Below are positions 55,065 through 63,598 of a stretch of 64,000 bases of DNA, piece by piece. The notes beneath the pieces are model-generated. The model searched no databases, was not told the origin of the DNA, and was given only the letters and a program-made list of their open reading frames with translations. The DNA lies in NCBI RefSeq assembly GCF_039522365.1, contig NZ_BAAADJ010000064.1:186001-250000 (forward strand), read 5' to 3'. Position 1 is the first letter of the stretch; every line of letters begins with the position of its first letter. This stretch comes from Bacillus carboniphilus (lineage in GTDB: Bacteria > Bacillota > Bacilli > Bacillales > JC228). The translations under genes and the position numbers were made by a program.

Positions 55065-55955
55065 ATGGCTTATCTATTAAAAGGAGTAAACTACGCAGCA
55101 GGTGGTAATGTCGGAAAGTATAGTTTTTTTATCCAAAACAATAAAATCGCTTCAGTAAGAGAAAACTTTCGCTTTGCAAATTGTATGTATTCTGACTTAA
55201 GTGATTATGCAATGGGACCTACTCATGTAATGGCTGATCTATCTTTTCCTAATTTAAAGTTTCATGAATATAAACACTACATTATTTCTGAATTCTTATT
55301 GAAAGGTTGTACGACCCTACTAGTTCCATTCAGATTGGAATTTGAATATAAGTGGGAAGAACAGTTGAATAAAATCAGAAACCAATTAGTAGGAAGCCCC
55401 ATTGACTATTGTCTGGCTGTACGAATTCCATTTAGGTTATTAACCCCTTCTTTGATAAGGAAGTGTAGAAGAGAAAAAATTAGTACAGTCTTCGTTGAGT
55501 TAACGGAAGAAACGAACCTTTATTATAAACAATGGGGATGGATTCGTGACGCTTTATTTCCTTATCCAGTGACCCTTGTTCCATTACCGCTAATGGAGGA
55601 AAAAAGAAAAAGAAGAGAAATCTTAGATGAATGGACACACATCCTTGATGAAGAAGGAATTCCTCATCTCGATACACCGATTTCTTCCTTCGCTCCATTA
55701 TCAAAGGAAGTCATAACACAGCTTGGAATTTACCCACAAAAAGGATTTTTACATGTGGGTGGAGAAGTAAGTTATAATCTCTATCACTTGCCAAAAGATG
55801 AAAATAAGAATAGCATTCTTTATGATAGTAATAGACTGTGTATAACAGTAGACAAAGGCAACGTGATAAGAGCGGGAGAACAAGTGTGGTATCGATCAGG
55901 TGCTGGTAACGAGATACCGATTCGTGTTCCTCGATTCTTTAAAGTTACTTCTTGA
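55065..55955 (+). CDS. Degenerate amidohydrolase-like protein
   Basis: A 296-residue protein I cannot name. The N-terminus (LLKGVNYAAGGNVGKYSFFI) and C-terminus (LCITVDKGNVIRAGEQVWYR) look like the composite beta domain of amidohydrolases, and FLLKGCTTLLVPF resembles their GxTT strand. The metal-binding H-x-H expected after the first strand is replaced (MADLSFPNLKFHEYK), so a catalytic hydrolase is unlikely. GAGGTGAG lies 5 nt before the ATG. Its stop overlaps the first possible start of ypiA. There is no counterpart between aroE and ypiA in B. subtilis. Confidence 0.6.
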   Translation: MAYLLKGVNYAAGGNVGKYSFFIQNNKIASVRENFRFANCMYSDLSDYAMGPTHVMADLSFPNLKFHEYKHYIISEFLLKGCTTLLVPFRLEFEYKWEEQLNKIRNQLVGSPIDYCLAVRIPFRLLTPSLIRKCRREKISTVFVELTEETNLYYKQWGWIRDALFPYPVTLVPLPLMEEKRKRREILDEWTHILDEEGIPHLDTPISSFAPLSKEVITQLGIYPQKGFLHVGGEVSYNLYHLPKDENKNSILYDSNRLCITVDKGNVIRAGEQVWYRSGAGNEIPIRVPRFFKVTS

Positions 55956-55975
55956 ATAGAAAGGATAATACAAGC

Positions 55976-57232
55976 GTGTCAATGATTGAAAATTGTCTTA
56001 GAAGCTTCGAAAGCGGCGAATTTGAAAATGCGAATAAATTATATAATGAGATTTTAACGAAGGGACTGCCAGAGGATCAGCTTTCCCTTGCGGATGGTCT
56101 TAGTCAGTTAGGTTTTATGGAGGAGGCTTTAGCTTTATATGAAGCCATTCATCTACAGTACCCAGACGAAGGAGAGATTTTACTAGCCATCGCTGAAACG
56201 CTCCAAGAACTAGGTAGAGAAGATGAAGCCATTTCATATACTTCAAACATCTCAAAGGATGATTCCGCGTACCCACAAGCCTTACTGATGGAGGCGGATA
56301 TTTATCAGGCTCAAGGATTGTATGAAGTCAGTGAGAAGAAATTGCTAACAGCTAAAAAAGTATTACCTAATGAACCTGTATTGGATTATGCATTGGGTGA
56401 ACTTTATGCCATTGAGGGAAAATGGTTAGAAGCAATTGATTGTTATAAAGAAGTCGAAAAGCAGGGGTCACAGGAGGAACTACAAATTGATAAATCTATG
56501 GCCATTGCTTTAACTTCAGCAGGGAAATTTGAAGAAGCCCTTTCATATTACGAAAAAGCATTAGAGGAAAAATTAGATTCGGATGTTTTGTTTGGATATG
56601 GTTTTGCGGCAGAAAAAGCAGGGTACAATCAAACGGCTATTGATAGGTGGACAGAATTAAAGGAGCTAGATCCAGATTACCACTCTGTTCATTTGCTTCT
56701 AGCTAAGGTGTATGAAAAAGAGGAAATGCTCCCTGAAGGTTTAGCTGCTGTCAAAGACGGGATAAAAAATGATCCGTATCATAAGGAATTATTTTACTAT
56801 GCAGGGAAGCTTTCATTAAAAATGGGAAATGAACAGGAAGCGGAAAATTATTTAAGAGAAGCATTGGCAATAGACCCTTCCTATTTGGATGCCATACAGA
56901 CGTTAATTAAACTATTTATACACCACGAAAAATATGAAGAAGCTGTGGATTTAATTGAATATTTTGAAGCTGAAGGCGAGGAACACCCACAATTGACGTG
57001 GGATTATGCTTATTGCTTGCAGCAACTCGAACGGTTTGAGGATGCATTAAGTCAATACCAGAGTGCATATACTTACTTTAAGAATAAGAAGGAATTCCTT
57101 GAAGACTACGGATACTTCTTAATGGAATACGGTCTTAGAAATGAAGCCATAAACATTTTCACAAATATCTTAGAAATTGACCCAACTAATGATGAAATAA
57201 GAGATATCATTGAGAGGTTAAGTGAGGCTTAG
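55976..57232 (+). CDS. ypiA: YpiA-type tetratricopeptide repeat protein
   Basis: A 418-residue protein built almost wholly of TPR repeats, about ten, for example GFMEEALALYEAIHLQYPDE, GREDEAISYTSNI and GKFEEALSYYEKALEEK. It is a cytoplasmic scaffold of unknown function next to the aromatic operon, as in B. subtilis. GTG with AAAGGA 10 nt upstream is used; TTG at 55952 and ATG at 55982 are alternatives. Confidence 0.85.
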   Translation: MSMIENCLRSFESGEFENANKLYNEILTKGLPEDQLSLADGLSQLGFMEEALALYEAIHLQYPDEGEILLAIAETLQELGREDEAISYTSNISKDDSAYPQALLMEADIYQAQGLYEVSEKKLLTAKKVLPNEPVLDYALGELYAIEGKWLEAIDCYKEVEKQGSQEELQIDKSMAIALTSAGKFEEALSYYEKALEEKLDSDVLFGYGFAAEKAGYNQTAIDRWTELKELDPDYHSVHLLLAKVYEKEEMLPEGLAAVKDGIKNDPYHKELFYYAGKLSLKMGNEQEAENYLREALAIDPSYLDAIQTLIKLFIHHEKYEEAVDLIEYFEAEGEEHPQLTWDYAYCLQQLERFEDALSQYQSAYTYFKNKKEFLEDYGYFLMEYGLRNEAINIFTNILEIDPTNDEIRDIIERLSEA

Positions 57233-57284
57233 AGAGACATAGTGAGACAATTGTGAAATGGTATAGTGAGAGGAGGTAAAGGTA

Positions 57285-57830
57285 ATGTCAACCCCTGTTT
57301 CTGTCCATGAGAAAAAAGACTTTATTCGGTGGTTTTTAAATCATTATCAACTAAAGAGGAGAGAGTGTGTTTGGATCTTAAATTACCTTATGAGTCATGA
57401 TCAGCTAATGGAAAAGGTCCATTTTGTAGATCAAGCTCAGTATTGTCCTCGAGGTTTGATTATGTCAACACATTGTGTGGAAGAACCCCCATTCAAGTTT
57501 TATAAAGGAAATGTTATGACTACCGATGCTGAAAAATCATTTCACGATATTCGGCTGAATCGAGATGAGGAAATTTTTATTCAGTTAAATTTCCGGGCTT
57601 CCAGAAATTCTTATCAGTATGTAGCTGTACTTGAAGAGAATCCTTTCGTACCGAAGCATTTACAAGAAAACGAGAAGGATCGAATAATAGCTGAAAAGTT
57701 TCTTGAAACCAGTCTTAAAACCTTTCACAAAGAAAAACTACTTAAAGCGATTGATGATGCCCTTGATCGGCAAGATATGGAGAGGTTTTATCAATTAACA
57801 GAAGAGCTAAAAAGAATAAATCATGGATAA
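57285..57830 (+). CDS. ypiB: YpiB-family protein (UPF0302)
   Basis: A 181-residue soluble protein. It has the family segments [20 protein letters not shown] (about residue 16) and [13 protein letters not shown] (about 46), then an IDEAL-type C-terminal stretch ([20 protein letters not shown], about 150-170). AGGAGGT ribosome site. It is conserved in this position in Bacillus. Function unknown. Confidence 0.85.
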   Translation: MSTPVSVHEKKDFIRWFLNHYQLKRRECVWILNYLMSHDQLMEKVHFVDQAQYCPRGLIMSTHCVEEPPFKFYKGNVMTTDAEKSFHDIRLNRDEEIFIQLNFRASRNSYQYVAVLEENPFVPKHLQENEKDRIIAEKFLETSLKTFHKEKLLKAIDDALDRQDMERFYQLTEELKRINHG

Positions 57831-57845
57831 ATATCTTCGAAAAAG

Positions 57846-57877
57846 TACATCGTTATGAATAGCGATGTATTTTTTTT
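57846..57877 (+). terminator. Intrinsic terminator after ypiB
   Basis: TACATCG and CGATGTA stem with an internal A/T-rich extension, then eight T. Confidence 0.82.
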
Positions 57878-57975
57878 GTGTTTGTTAACAAGCTTTTGTG
57901 AAATGTGCCTTGAGAATGGTGCGAGAGTTAATGGAGAGAACGCACGCAAAGTAGAAAATGCCCGAATAATGGTAA

Positions 57976-58383
57976 GCGGACAGAGGATTCGTTATTTGAC
58001 TAAAAAAGCTGTATTTCAAAGGTTATCCGGACAGAGGTTCCGCTATTCGGTGATATTTGGGTGAAATAGCCCTCCAAACTACCAAATAGCGGAACGAGAG
58101 TCCGTTTGCGCTATGAATATTGTCCTTTGAATAAAAATAATGGAACCAGAGTCCGGCAGAGTTGTAAACTCACTCATAAGCGGACAGAGGATCCGTTATT
58201 TCGTCCAAAAGGCATGTTTTAAATGGTTGAGCGGACACAGGATCCGCTGTTCGGTGTAATTCAAATGAAAAAGCCCTCCAAACTACCAAATAGCGGAATG
58301 TGAGTCCGATTGCCTCCCAAAAACCTGCCTTTATATAAGAATAACGGAACCAGTGTCCGGCAACGATACTATCGACTAAAAAC
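57976..58383. repeat. Two 204-bp tandem units, each with two direct and two inverted GC-rich motifs
   Basis: Each unit holds GCGGACACAGGATCCGC-like motifs at 57976 and 58027 (58180 and 58231 in unit 2) and their reverse complements at 58085 and 58137 (58289 and 58341). All four spacings between units are exactly 204 bp. The block CCCTCCAAACTACCAAATAG is identical in both. It is outside any gene, between ypiB and ypiF; the rest of the gap (57878-57975 and 58384-58530) shows nothing I can assign. Confidence 0.85.
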
Positions 58384-58541
58384 CCAAAAGCATTAATTGT
58401 AAAAAAAGCCGGTTAATCGTAGCACAAGTTTAAAGAAGGAAGGTTAACAGTAAGAAAATAAATACTTAAAACATTCCTTAATATGAAAAAGAGCACATAT
58501 TTCGTGGAAGGCTGATTCAATTGAATCGAACCCACAAACTG

Positions 58542-58577
58542 TCACGAAAAGTTCAAAATTTAAAATAAGTTTCGTGA
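58542..58577 (+). promoter_or_regulatory. Inverted repeat upstream of ypiF-qcrABC
   Basis: TCACGAAA (58542-58549) and TTTCGTGA (58570-58577), perfect 8-bp arms with a 20-nt spacer, about 35 nt before the ypiF start. A third TTTCGTGG half-site lies at 58499. Confidence 0.4.
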
Positions 58578-58612
58578 TAAGATTACTATAGAAGTAGTAG
58601 GAGGTGAAAAGA

Positions 58613-59071
58613 TTGCAGTGGAATGCGAAAGATTTATCTTCTTTAAAAGAAGTGAAAGAATACATAGATACAGCTATTGTTCCTCTACTTCCGATTTCCC
58701 TTAAAGGGGATATGGTGCAAACTGGTTCCATGGTTGAATTTACTCAGATGTTATCTATGGCCTTGCAAGTGCAGTTTACGGGAAGGACCCTTCTTTTTCC
58801 TCCATTTACATATTGGAAGCATGAAGAATTTAGTAAAAAAAGCATACGATTACAAGAATGGGAGCAAACTATTCAAAACGAAGGGTTTACCCATATATTC
58901 TACTTCACTTCTGATTTGGACTGGAAGCATTATGAGGCGGGACAGGGTAATGAAGTTTTAGTTTTACCAACCGTTCCATTAGAGTCAATGGAAGAAAAGT
59001 TTAAACATTCTATGATCCAAGATCAAGTAAAGCAGTTTATCAATCTCTTTGTGCAGAAATGGCAGCAATAA
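58613..59071 (+). CDS. ypiF: YpiF-family protein (DUF2487)
   Basis: A 152-residue soluble protein starting at TTG with AGGAGGTG 7 nt upstream (an in-frame GTG inside the ribosome site is rejected). It resembles YpiF in its N-terminal VKEYIDTAIVPLLPI segment and precedes qcrABC exactly as in B. subtilis. DUF2487 has no known biochemical activity; the location suggests a link to the menaquinol oxidase. Confidence 0.8.
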   Translation: MQWNAKDLSSLKEVKEYIDTAIVPLLPISLKGDMVQTGSMVEFTQMLSMALQVQFTGRTLLFPPFTYWKHEEFSKKSIRLQEWEQTIQNEGFTHIFYFTSDLDWKHYEAGQGNEVLVLPTVPLESMEEKFKHSMIQDQVKQFINLFVQKWQQ

Positions 59072-59201
59072 ATTTGCTATTTATTCAATCAAAGTATTAT
59101 ATTGACCTTCATTTGAGATTGATATATCATTGTTATGTCCTAGTTTTATAAGTGCTAATATATGTCCATCGGACTTACCTTAAGTTAGAGGGGGGAAAGA
59201 C

Positions 59202-59717
59202 ATGAGCAAGCAACGTGTTTCAAGACGTCAGTTCCTCAATTATACACTCACAGGTGTAGGCGGTTTCATGGGTGCTGCCATGATTATGCCAATGGTTCGC
59301 TTTGCTTTAGATCCAGTATTGCAAGCAAAAGGTGCCGGTGATTATATCGCTACAGATAAGAAAATCGCTGACATTACTTCAGAACCAACACGTGTAGACT
59401 TTTCATTTGAGCAACAAGACGCATGGTATACATCAACTGTTACCAATACAGCATGGGTGTATAAAAATGAAAACGGAGAGATTGTAGCCCTTTCACCAGT
59501 ATGTAAACATCTTGGATGTACGGTTGACTGGAACACAGATAAATCGAATCCAAACCAATTCTTCTGTGCCTGCCACTACGGTCGTTACACGAAGGATGGA
59601 AAAAACGTTCCAGGTACACCACCACTTGGTCCATTAGATGTATACGAACATACGGAAAAAGACGGCTATCTTTACTTAGGCGCAACAAAGCCTAATCCAG
59701 TTGGAAAGGGGGCGTAA
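59202..59717 (+). CDS. qcrA: Menaquinol:cytochrome c reductase, Rieske iron-sulfur subunit
   Basis: A 171-residue Rieske protein. The N-terminus carries a twin-arginine-like RRQF and a membrane helix (about residues 7-33). The [2Fe-2S] ligands are in CKHLGCTVDW (C-x-H, about 102) and CACHYGRY (C-x2-H, about 124). It is part of the cytochrome bc complex of the respiratory chain using menaquinol from the pathway encoded upstream. Confidence 0.96.
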   Translation: MSKQRVSRRQFLNYTLTGVGGFMGAAMIMPMVRFALDPVLQAKGAGDYIATDKKIADITSEPTRVDFSFEQQDAWYTSTVTNTAWVYKNENGEIVALSPVCKHLGCTVDWNTDKSNPNQFFCACHYGRYTKDGKNVPGTPPLGPLDVYEHTEKDGYLYLGATKPNPVGKGA

Positions 59718-59720
59718 TAA

Positions 59721-60395
59721 ATGCTAAATAAGATTTATGATTGGGTTGACGAGCGCTTAGATATTACGCCTCTTTGGCGCGACATTGCAGACCACGAAGT
59801 ACCAGAGCATGTGAATCCAGCTCACCACTTTTCAGCATTTGTATATTGCTTTGGTGGACTAACATTCTTTATTGTTGTTATTCAAATTCTTTCTGGAATG
59901 TTCTTAACCATGTACTACGTTCCAGATGTTATCAATGCTTGGGAATCAGTGTATTATCTGCAATACGAAGTAGCGTTCGGACAAATTGTTCGAGGAATGC
60001 ATCACTGGGGAGCTAGTTTAGTAATTGTTATGATGTTCTTACATACGTTACGTGTATTCTTCCAAGGTGCTTATAAGAAACCACGTGAGTTAAACTGGGT
60101 GGTTGGAGTTTTAATTTTCTTTGTAATGCTTGGACTTGGTTTTACAGGATATTTATTACCGTGGGATATGAAGGCGTTATTCGCAACAAAGGTTGGTCTT
60201 CAAATTGCAGAATCCGTACCGCTTATCGGGACGCAAGTTAAGATTCTATTAGCGGGGGATGCTCAAATTCTTGGAGCTCAAACTTTAACGCGTTTCTTTG
60301 CGATTCATGTCTTCTTCTTACCAGCAGCGTTGCTCGGTTTAATGGGTGCCCACTTCCTAATGATTAGAAGACAAGGTATTTCAGGTCCACTATAA
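59721..60395 (+). CDS. qcrB: Menaquinol:cytochrome c reductase, cytochrome b subunit
   Basis: A 224-residue cytochrome b6-type subunit with four membrane helices and the haem-ligating histidines in GMHHWGASLVIVMMFLHTLR and FFAIHVFFLPAALLGLMGAH. TGYLLPWDMKA is the conserved quinol-site loop. It is 3 nt after qcrA. Confidence 0.96.
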   Translation: MLNKIYDWVDERLDITPLWRDIADHEVPEHVNPAHHFSAFVYCFGGLTFFIVVIQILSGMFLTMYYVPDVINAWESVYYLQYEVAFGQIVRGMHHWGASLVIVMMFLHTLRVFFQGAYKKPRELNWVVGVLIFFVMLGLGFTGYLLPWDMKALFATKVGLQIAESVPLIGTQVKILLAGDAQILGAQTLTRFFAIHVFFLPAALLGLMGAHFLMIRRQGISGPL

Positions 60396-60445
60396 ACCGA
60401 TTGTTCTTACTAAAAAACGCTAAGTAGAAGGAGGGGAATTGCTCA

Positions 60446-61216
60446 ATGCATCGCGGAAAAGGGATGAAATTTGTTGGCGATTCACGTGTAACAGCAAATA
60501 ATAGAAAGCCAAACATACCAAAAGATTATTCCGAATATCCAGGTAAAACGGAAGCTTTCTGGCCAAACTTCCTTTTAAGAGAGTGGATGGTTGGAGCTGT
60601 TTTCCTAGTAGGATTTTTAATTTTAACGGCTGCTCACCCGTCTCCTTTGGAAAAGGTAGCAGACCCAACTGATACGGCATATATTCCGTTACCAGACTGG
60701 TATTTCCTATTCTTATATCAATTACTCAAATATACTTATGCATCAGGACCATATAATATTATTGGTGCATTAGTTATCCCAGGACTCGCTTTTGGAGGAC
60801 TATTATTAGCTCCATTTATCGACAGAGGACCTGAGAGAAGACCTGCTAAACGTCCTTTAGCAACAGGCTTCATGTTATTAGCCGTAGCAGCTACGATTTA
60901 TCTAACTTGGGAATCAGTTGTTACTCATGACTGGGAAGCAGCTGCGAAGCAAGGTGAACTTGTGGCTGATGTTGAGATTGATACTGAATCTGAAGGCTAT
61001 AAATTGTATGAAGGTCAATCTTGTATAACCTGTCATGGAACAGATATGCAGGGAGGACCTGGTGCTCCAGCTCTAATTGATGTAGAGCTTACTGTTGATG
61101 AAATTTATGAAATCATGGATACCGGTAAAGGTGCCATGCCAGCTAATGCTTTTGAAGGATCCGATGAGGACCAACAATTGTTAGCTGAATTTATTGATAG
61201 CTTAAGACCTGAATAA
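60446..61216 (+). CDS. qcrC: Menaquinol:cytochrome c reductase, fused subunit IV/cytochrome c
   Basis: A 256-residue fusion typical of Bacillus: an N-terminal subunit IV-like membrane part with PLPDWYFLFLYQLLKY (the PDWY quinol motif, about residue 80) and a C-terminal cytochrome c domain with CITCHGTDMQGG (CxxCH, about 193) and an axial methionine in KGAMPAN. It passes electrons from the b subunit onward to cytochrome c. Confidence 0.96.
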   Translation: MHRGKGMKFVGDSRVTANNRKPNIPKDYSEYPGKTEAFWPNFLLREWMVGAVFLVGFLILTAAHPSPLEKVADPTDTAYIPLPDWYFLFLYQLLKYTYASGPYNIIGALVIPGLAFGGLLLAPFIDRGPERRPAKRPLATGFMLLAVAATIYLTWESVVTHDWEAAAKQGELVADVEIDTESEGYKLYEGQSCITCHGTDMQGGPGAPALIDVELTVDEIYEIMDTGKGAMPANAFEGSDEDQQLLAEFIDSLRPE

Positions 61217-61227
61217 TGCACGATAAG

Positions 61228-61262
61228 AAAAGCTGGCGTAAACTTTCGCCAGCTTTTTTAAC
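61228..61262 (+). terminator. Intrinsic terminator after qcrC
   Basis: AAAGCTGGCG/CGCCAGCTTT perfect 10-bp stem, 8-nt loop, T run. Confidence 0.92.
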
Positions 61263-61347
61263 ACATTTATTTATTGTAAAATAATAGTAATTAAAGTATG
61301 GTGCAGTTTGATTATTAAAATGTCTGAAAACTGCAGGAGGTCTAATA

Positions 61348-61947
61348 TTGGTGTTTTCAATATCATGGGTTTTAAAACAGAGATGGTTCTTATGGCTTTT
61401 ACTCATCATAAATGTTGGGGGAACCATTTATGGGTACATATGGTATGAGGGACAATTATCACGAACTCCCAATCACTTTTTAATTTTTGTACCAGATAGT
61501 CCGACAGCTAGCCTGTTTTTCTGTTTTGTTTTGGTGGCCTTTCTTTTAGGGAAGAATTGGGGGCTTTTCGAATCATTAGCACTGATTACTCTATATAAAT
61601 ATGGAATATGGGCAGTGGTGATGAATATACTAACGCTCCTAGTAACAGGGTACCTGCCATGGGAAGGGTACATGCTTATGGCATCCCATTTAGCGATGGC
61701 GATTCAAGGTATTCTTTATGCACCTTTTTACAGAATAAAATGGTGGCATTTTGTGGTCGCAGGTGTTTGGACTTTACATAATGATGTGATTGATTATGTC
61801 TATATGATGTATCCTGTGTACCATTCCATTTCCATGTATGTAAAAGAAATCGGTTACTTTACCTTCTGGCTCTCGATTTCTGCTTTGTTTTTAACATATT
61901 ATTTGTGTTTTGCCAAAAGAAGGCTTCAGTGGTCCATTAAAAATTAA
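61348..61947 (+). CDS. ypjA: YpjA-type membrane protein (DUF1405)
   Basis: A 199-residue polytopic membrane protein with about five or six helices and the DUF1405 segments FVPDSPTASLFF and GVWTLHNDVIDY. AGGAGG is 7 nt before the TTG; GTG directly after is the alternative. It follows qcrABC as in B. subtilis. Function unknown. Confidence 0.85.
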   Translation: MVFSISWVLKQRWFLWLLLIINVGGTIYGYIWYEGQLSRTPNHFLIFVPDSPTASLFFCFVLVAFLLGKNWGLFESLALITLYKYGIWAVVMNILTLLVTGYLPWEGYMLMASHLAMAIQGILYAPFYRIKWWHFVVAGVWTLHNDVIDYVYMMYPVYHSISMYVKEIGYFTFWLSISALFLTYYLCFAKRRLQWSIKN

Positions 61948-62018
61948 TAGAATATAACGGGTCTACTCTTGTCCACTCCTACATACATATGAAAGTAGGA
62001 ATTATGGGGGGGACAAGT

Positions 62019-62810
62019 ATGAAGATTCGACTAATTTGTATAGTATTAACGTTATTATTTTTCGGGAATGGTATTGGACATGCTGCTAGTAAAACCCCTT
62101 TGGAAAGTTTAAGTAACCTTTCAGAGAAAGCCTTACAACTGACAAAAGCAGGGCATTTTGATCGTGCTGAATTGTTGATGAATCAGTTTTCCAATCAGTT
62201 TTCTGATTTATCAAGTCAGTTTGTATTTTCGATGGATCAAGTTCAGGTAATTTCAATTGCTCACCAGGACGCTGTAAAGGCATTACGCAATGAGAATTTG
62301 ACTTTTGATGATAAAGTATCTCGAATGGTAAAATTTAGATTGGTCATGGATGCTTTGGTCTCAACGCATCAACCATTATGGACTCAGATGGAAGATTCTA
62401 TTATGAATCTATATAACCAAGCGGTGGCTGCTGCTCAGGAACAAAATTGGCAACAGTTCCATTTGCTTTATAATTCATTTTTAACTCAGTATGACCTTAT
62501 TTACCCTAGTATTAAGTTAGATGCTCCTACTGAGACAGTATTAAAAGTTGATGCAAGAGTACAATATATTGATGAATATAGACCAGAAGTGCTAACGGAT
62601 CCTAATGGGATGATGGAATTAGAAGCATTGGCACAGGATTTGAAATCTTTATTTAATCAAAGTGAAGAGGATGAAGCAGATCCTTCCCTTTGGTGGGTTA
62701 TTTTTACTACAGGAAGTATTATTATCGTAACTTTGTCCTATGTTGGTTATCGAAAATACAAAGCTGAAAAGCCAAGAAGAAAAAAGTACCCAAAGAAGCT
62801 AAAAGATTGA
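62019..62810 (+). CDS. ypjB: Sporulation protein YpjB
   Basis: A 263-residue exported protein: signal peptide (IRLICIVLTLLFFGNGIGHAA), an extracytoplasmic helical domain and a C-terminal membrane helix (LWWVIFTTGSIIIVTLSYVGY, about 225-245) followed by a basic tail. It matches YpjB in layout. The ATG directly after GGGGGG-ACAAGT gives a normal signal peptide; an ATG ten codons earlier is less likely. Confidence 0.83.
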   Translation: MKIRLICIVLTLLFFGNGIGHAASKTPLESLSNLSEKALQLTKAGHFDRAELLMNQFSNQFSDLSSQFVFSMDQVQVISIAHQDAVKALRNENLTFDDKVSRMVKFRLVMDALVSTHQPLWTQMEDSIMNLYNQAVAAAQEQNWQQFHLLYNSFLTQYDLIYPSIKLDAPTETVLKVDARVQYIDEYRPEVLTDPNGMMELEALAQDLKSLFNQSEEDEADPSLWWVIFTTGSIIIVTLSYVGYRKYKAEKPRRKKYPKKLKD

Positions 62811-62871
62811 CTTTATTATGAGTTGTTCATATTATTAAACTAAATAGATTAGTTTGTTTAGGAGGGTTCCT

Positions 62872-63552
62872 ATGGGGTATTACTTAATTTACTTCGCTAT
62901 ACTCATTATTGTTCCTTTATGGGCTCAACTCCGTGTAAAGGGTGCTTACAACAAGTATTCTAAAGTTGCTTCTTCCTCTTATTTAACAGGCCAAGAAGTA
63001 GCGAGAAGAATATTAGATGATAACGGTTTATACGATGTTCAGGTTCAAGAAACTAGAGGTCATCTAACTGACCATTATGATCCTAGATCGAAGACAGTAC
63101 GCCTTTCATCAGCCAATTTCCACGGCCGTTCAGTGGCTGCAGCAGCTATTGCAGCTCATGAGGTAGGTCATGCAATTCAGGACCAGCAAGAATATGCTTT
63201 TTTGCGTTTCCGCCATGCTCTTGTTCCTGTTGCCAGCTTAGGATCTAACTTCTCTTGGATTCTAATTTTAGCTGGTATGTTAATGGGAGCAGCTAATTTG
63301 CTCTTACTAGGTATTATATTTATGGCAGCTGCGGTTGTATTTCAAGTTGTCACACTTCCAGTTGAGTTTAACGCATCTAACCGTGCGATGAACCAAGTTG
63401 TACAACTAGGAATTATCCGTAATGATGAAGAAAGAGAAACAAAAAAAGTACTAAATGCAGCAGCATTAACCTATGTTGCAGCAGCTGCTGTGGCAGTTCT
63501 AGAACTATTAAGATTTGTTCTAATGTTCATTGGAATGAATAACGACGATTAA
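62872..63552 (+). CDS. YugP-type zinc metallopeptidase
   Basis: A 226-residue membrane protein of the Zn_peptidase_2 (YugP) family. An N-terminal helix is followed by the zinc motif AAHEVGHAIQDQQEY (H-E-x2-H, about residue 97) and three further helices; the third zinc ligand is probably the Glu in PVEFNAS (about 162). GGAGGG is 5 nt before the ATG; an earlier in-frame start is in the promoter region. It sits where B. subtilis goes straight from ypjB to ypjC. The substrate is unknown. Confidence 0.88.
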   Translation: MGYYLIYFAILIIVPLWAQLRVKGAYNKYSKVASSSYLTGQEVARRILDDNGLYDVQVQETRGHLTDHYDPRSKTVRLSSANFHGRSVAAAAIAAHEVGHAIQDQQEYAFLRFRHALVPVASLGSNFSWILILAGMLMGAANLLLLGIIFMAAAVVFQVVTLPVEFNASNRAMNQVVQLGIIRNDEERETKKVLNAAALTYVAAAAVAVLELLRFVLMFIGMNNDD

Positions 63553-63559
63553 AAAAGCC

Positions 63560-63598
63560 AAAAGGTCATGATGGGGATTACCCACCATGACCTTTTTA
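63560..63598. terminator. Bidirectional terminator between the metallopeptidase gene and ypjC
   Basis: AAAAGGTCATGATGGG pairs with CCCACCATGACCTTTT with one mismatch, 5-nt loop, T run on the + strand and A run on the other. It serves both converging genes. Confidence 0.9.

Noticed and set aside
57855-58064. 69-codon + strand frame after ypiB
   Set aside because: It begins in the terminator and runs through the 204-bp repeat; the composition is that of the repeat.
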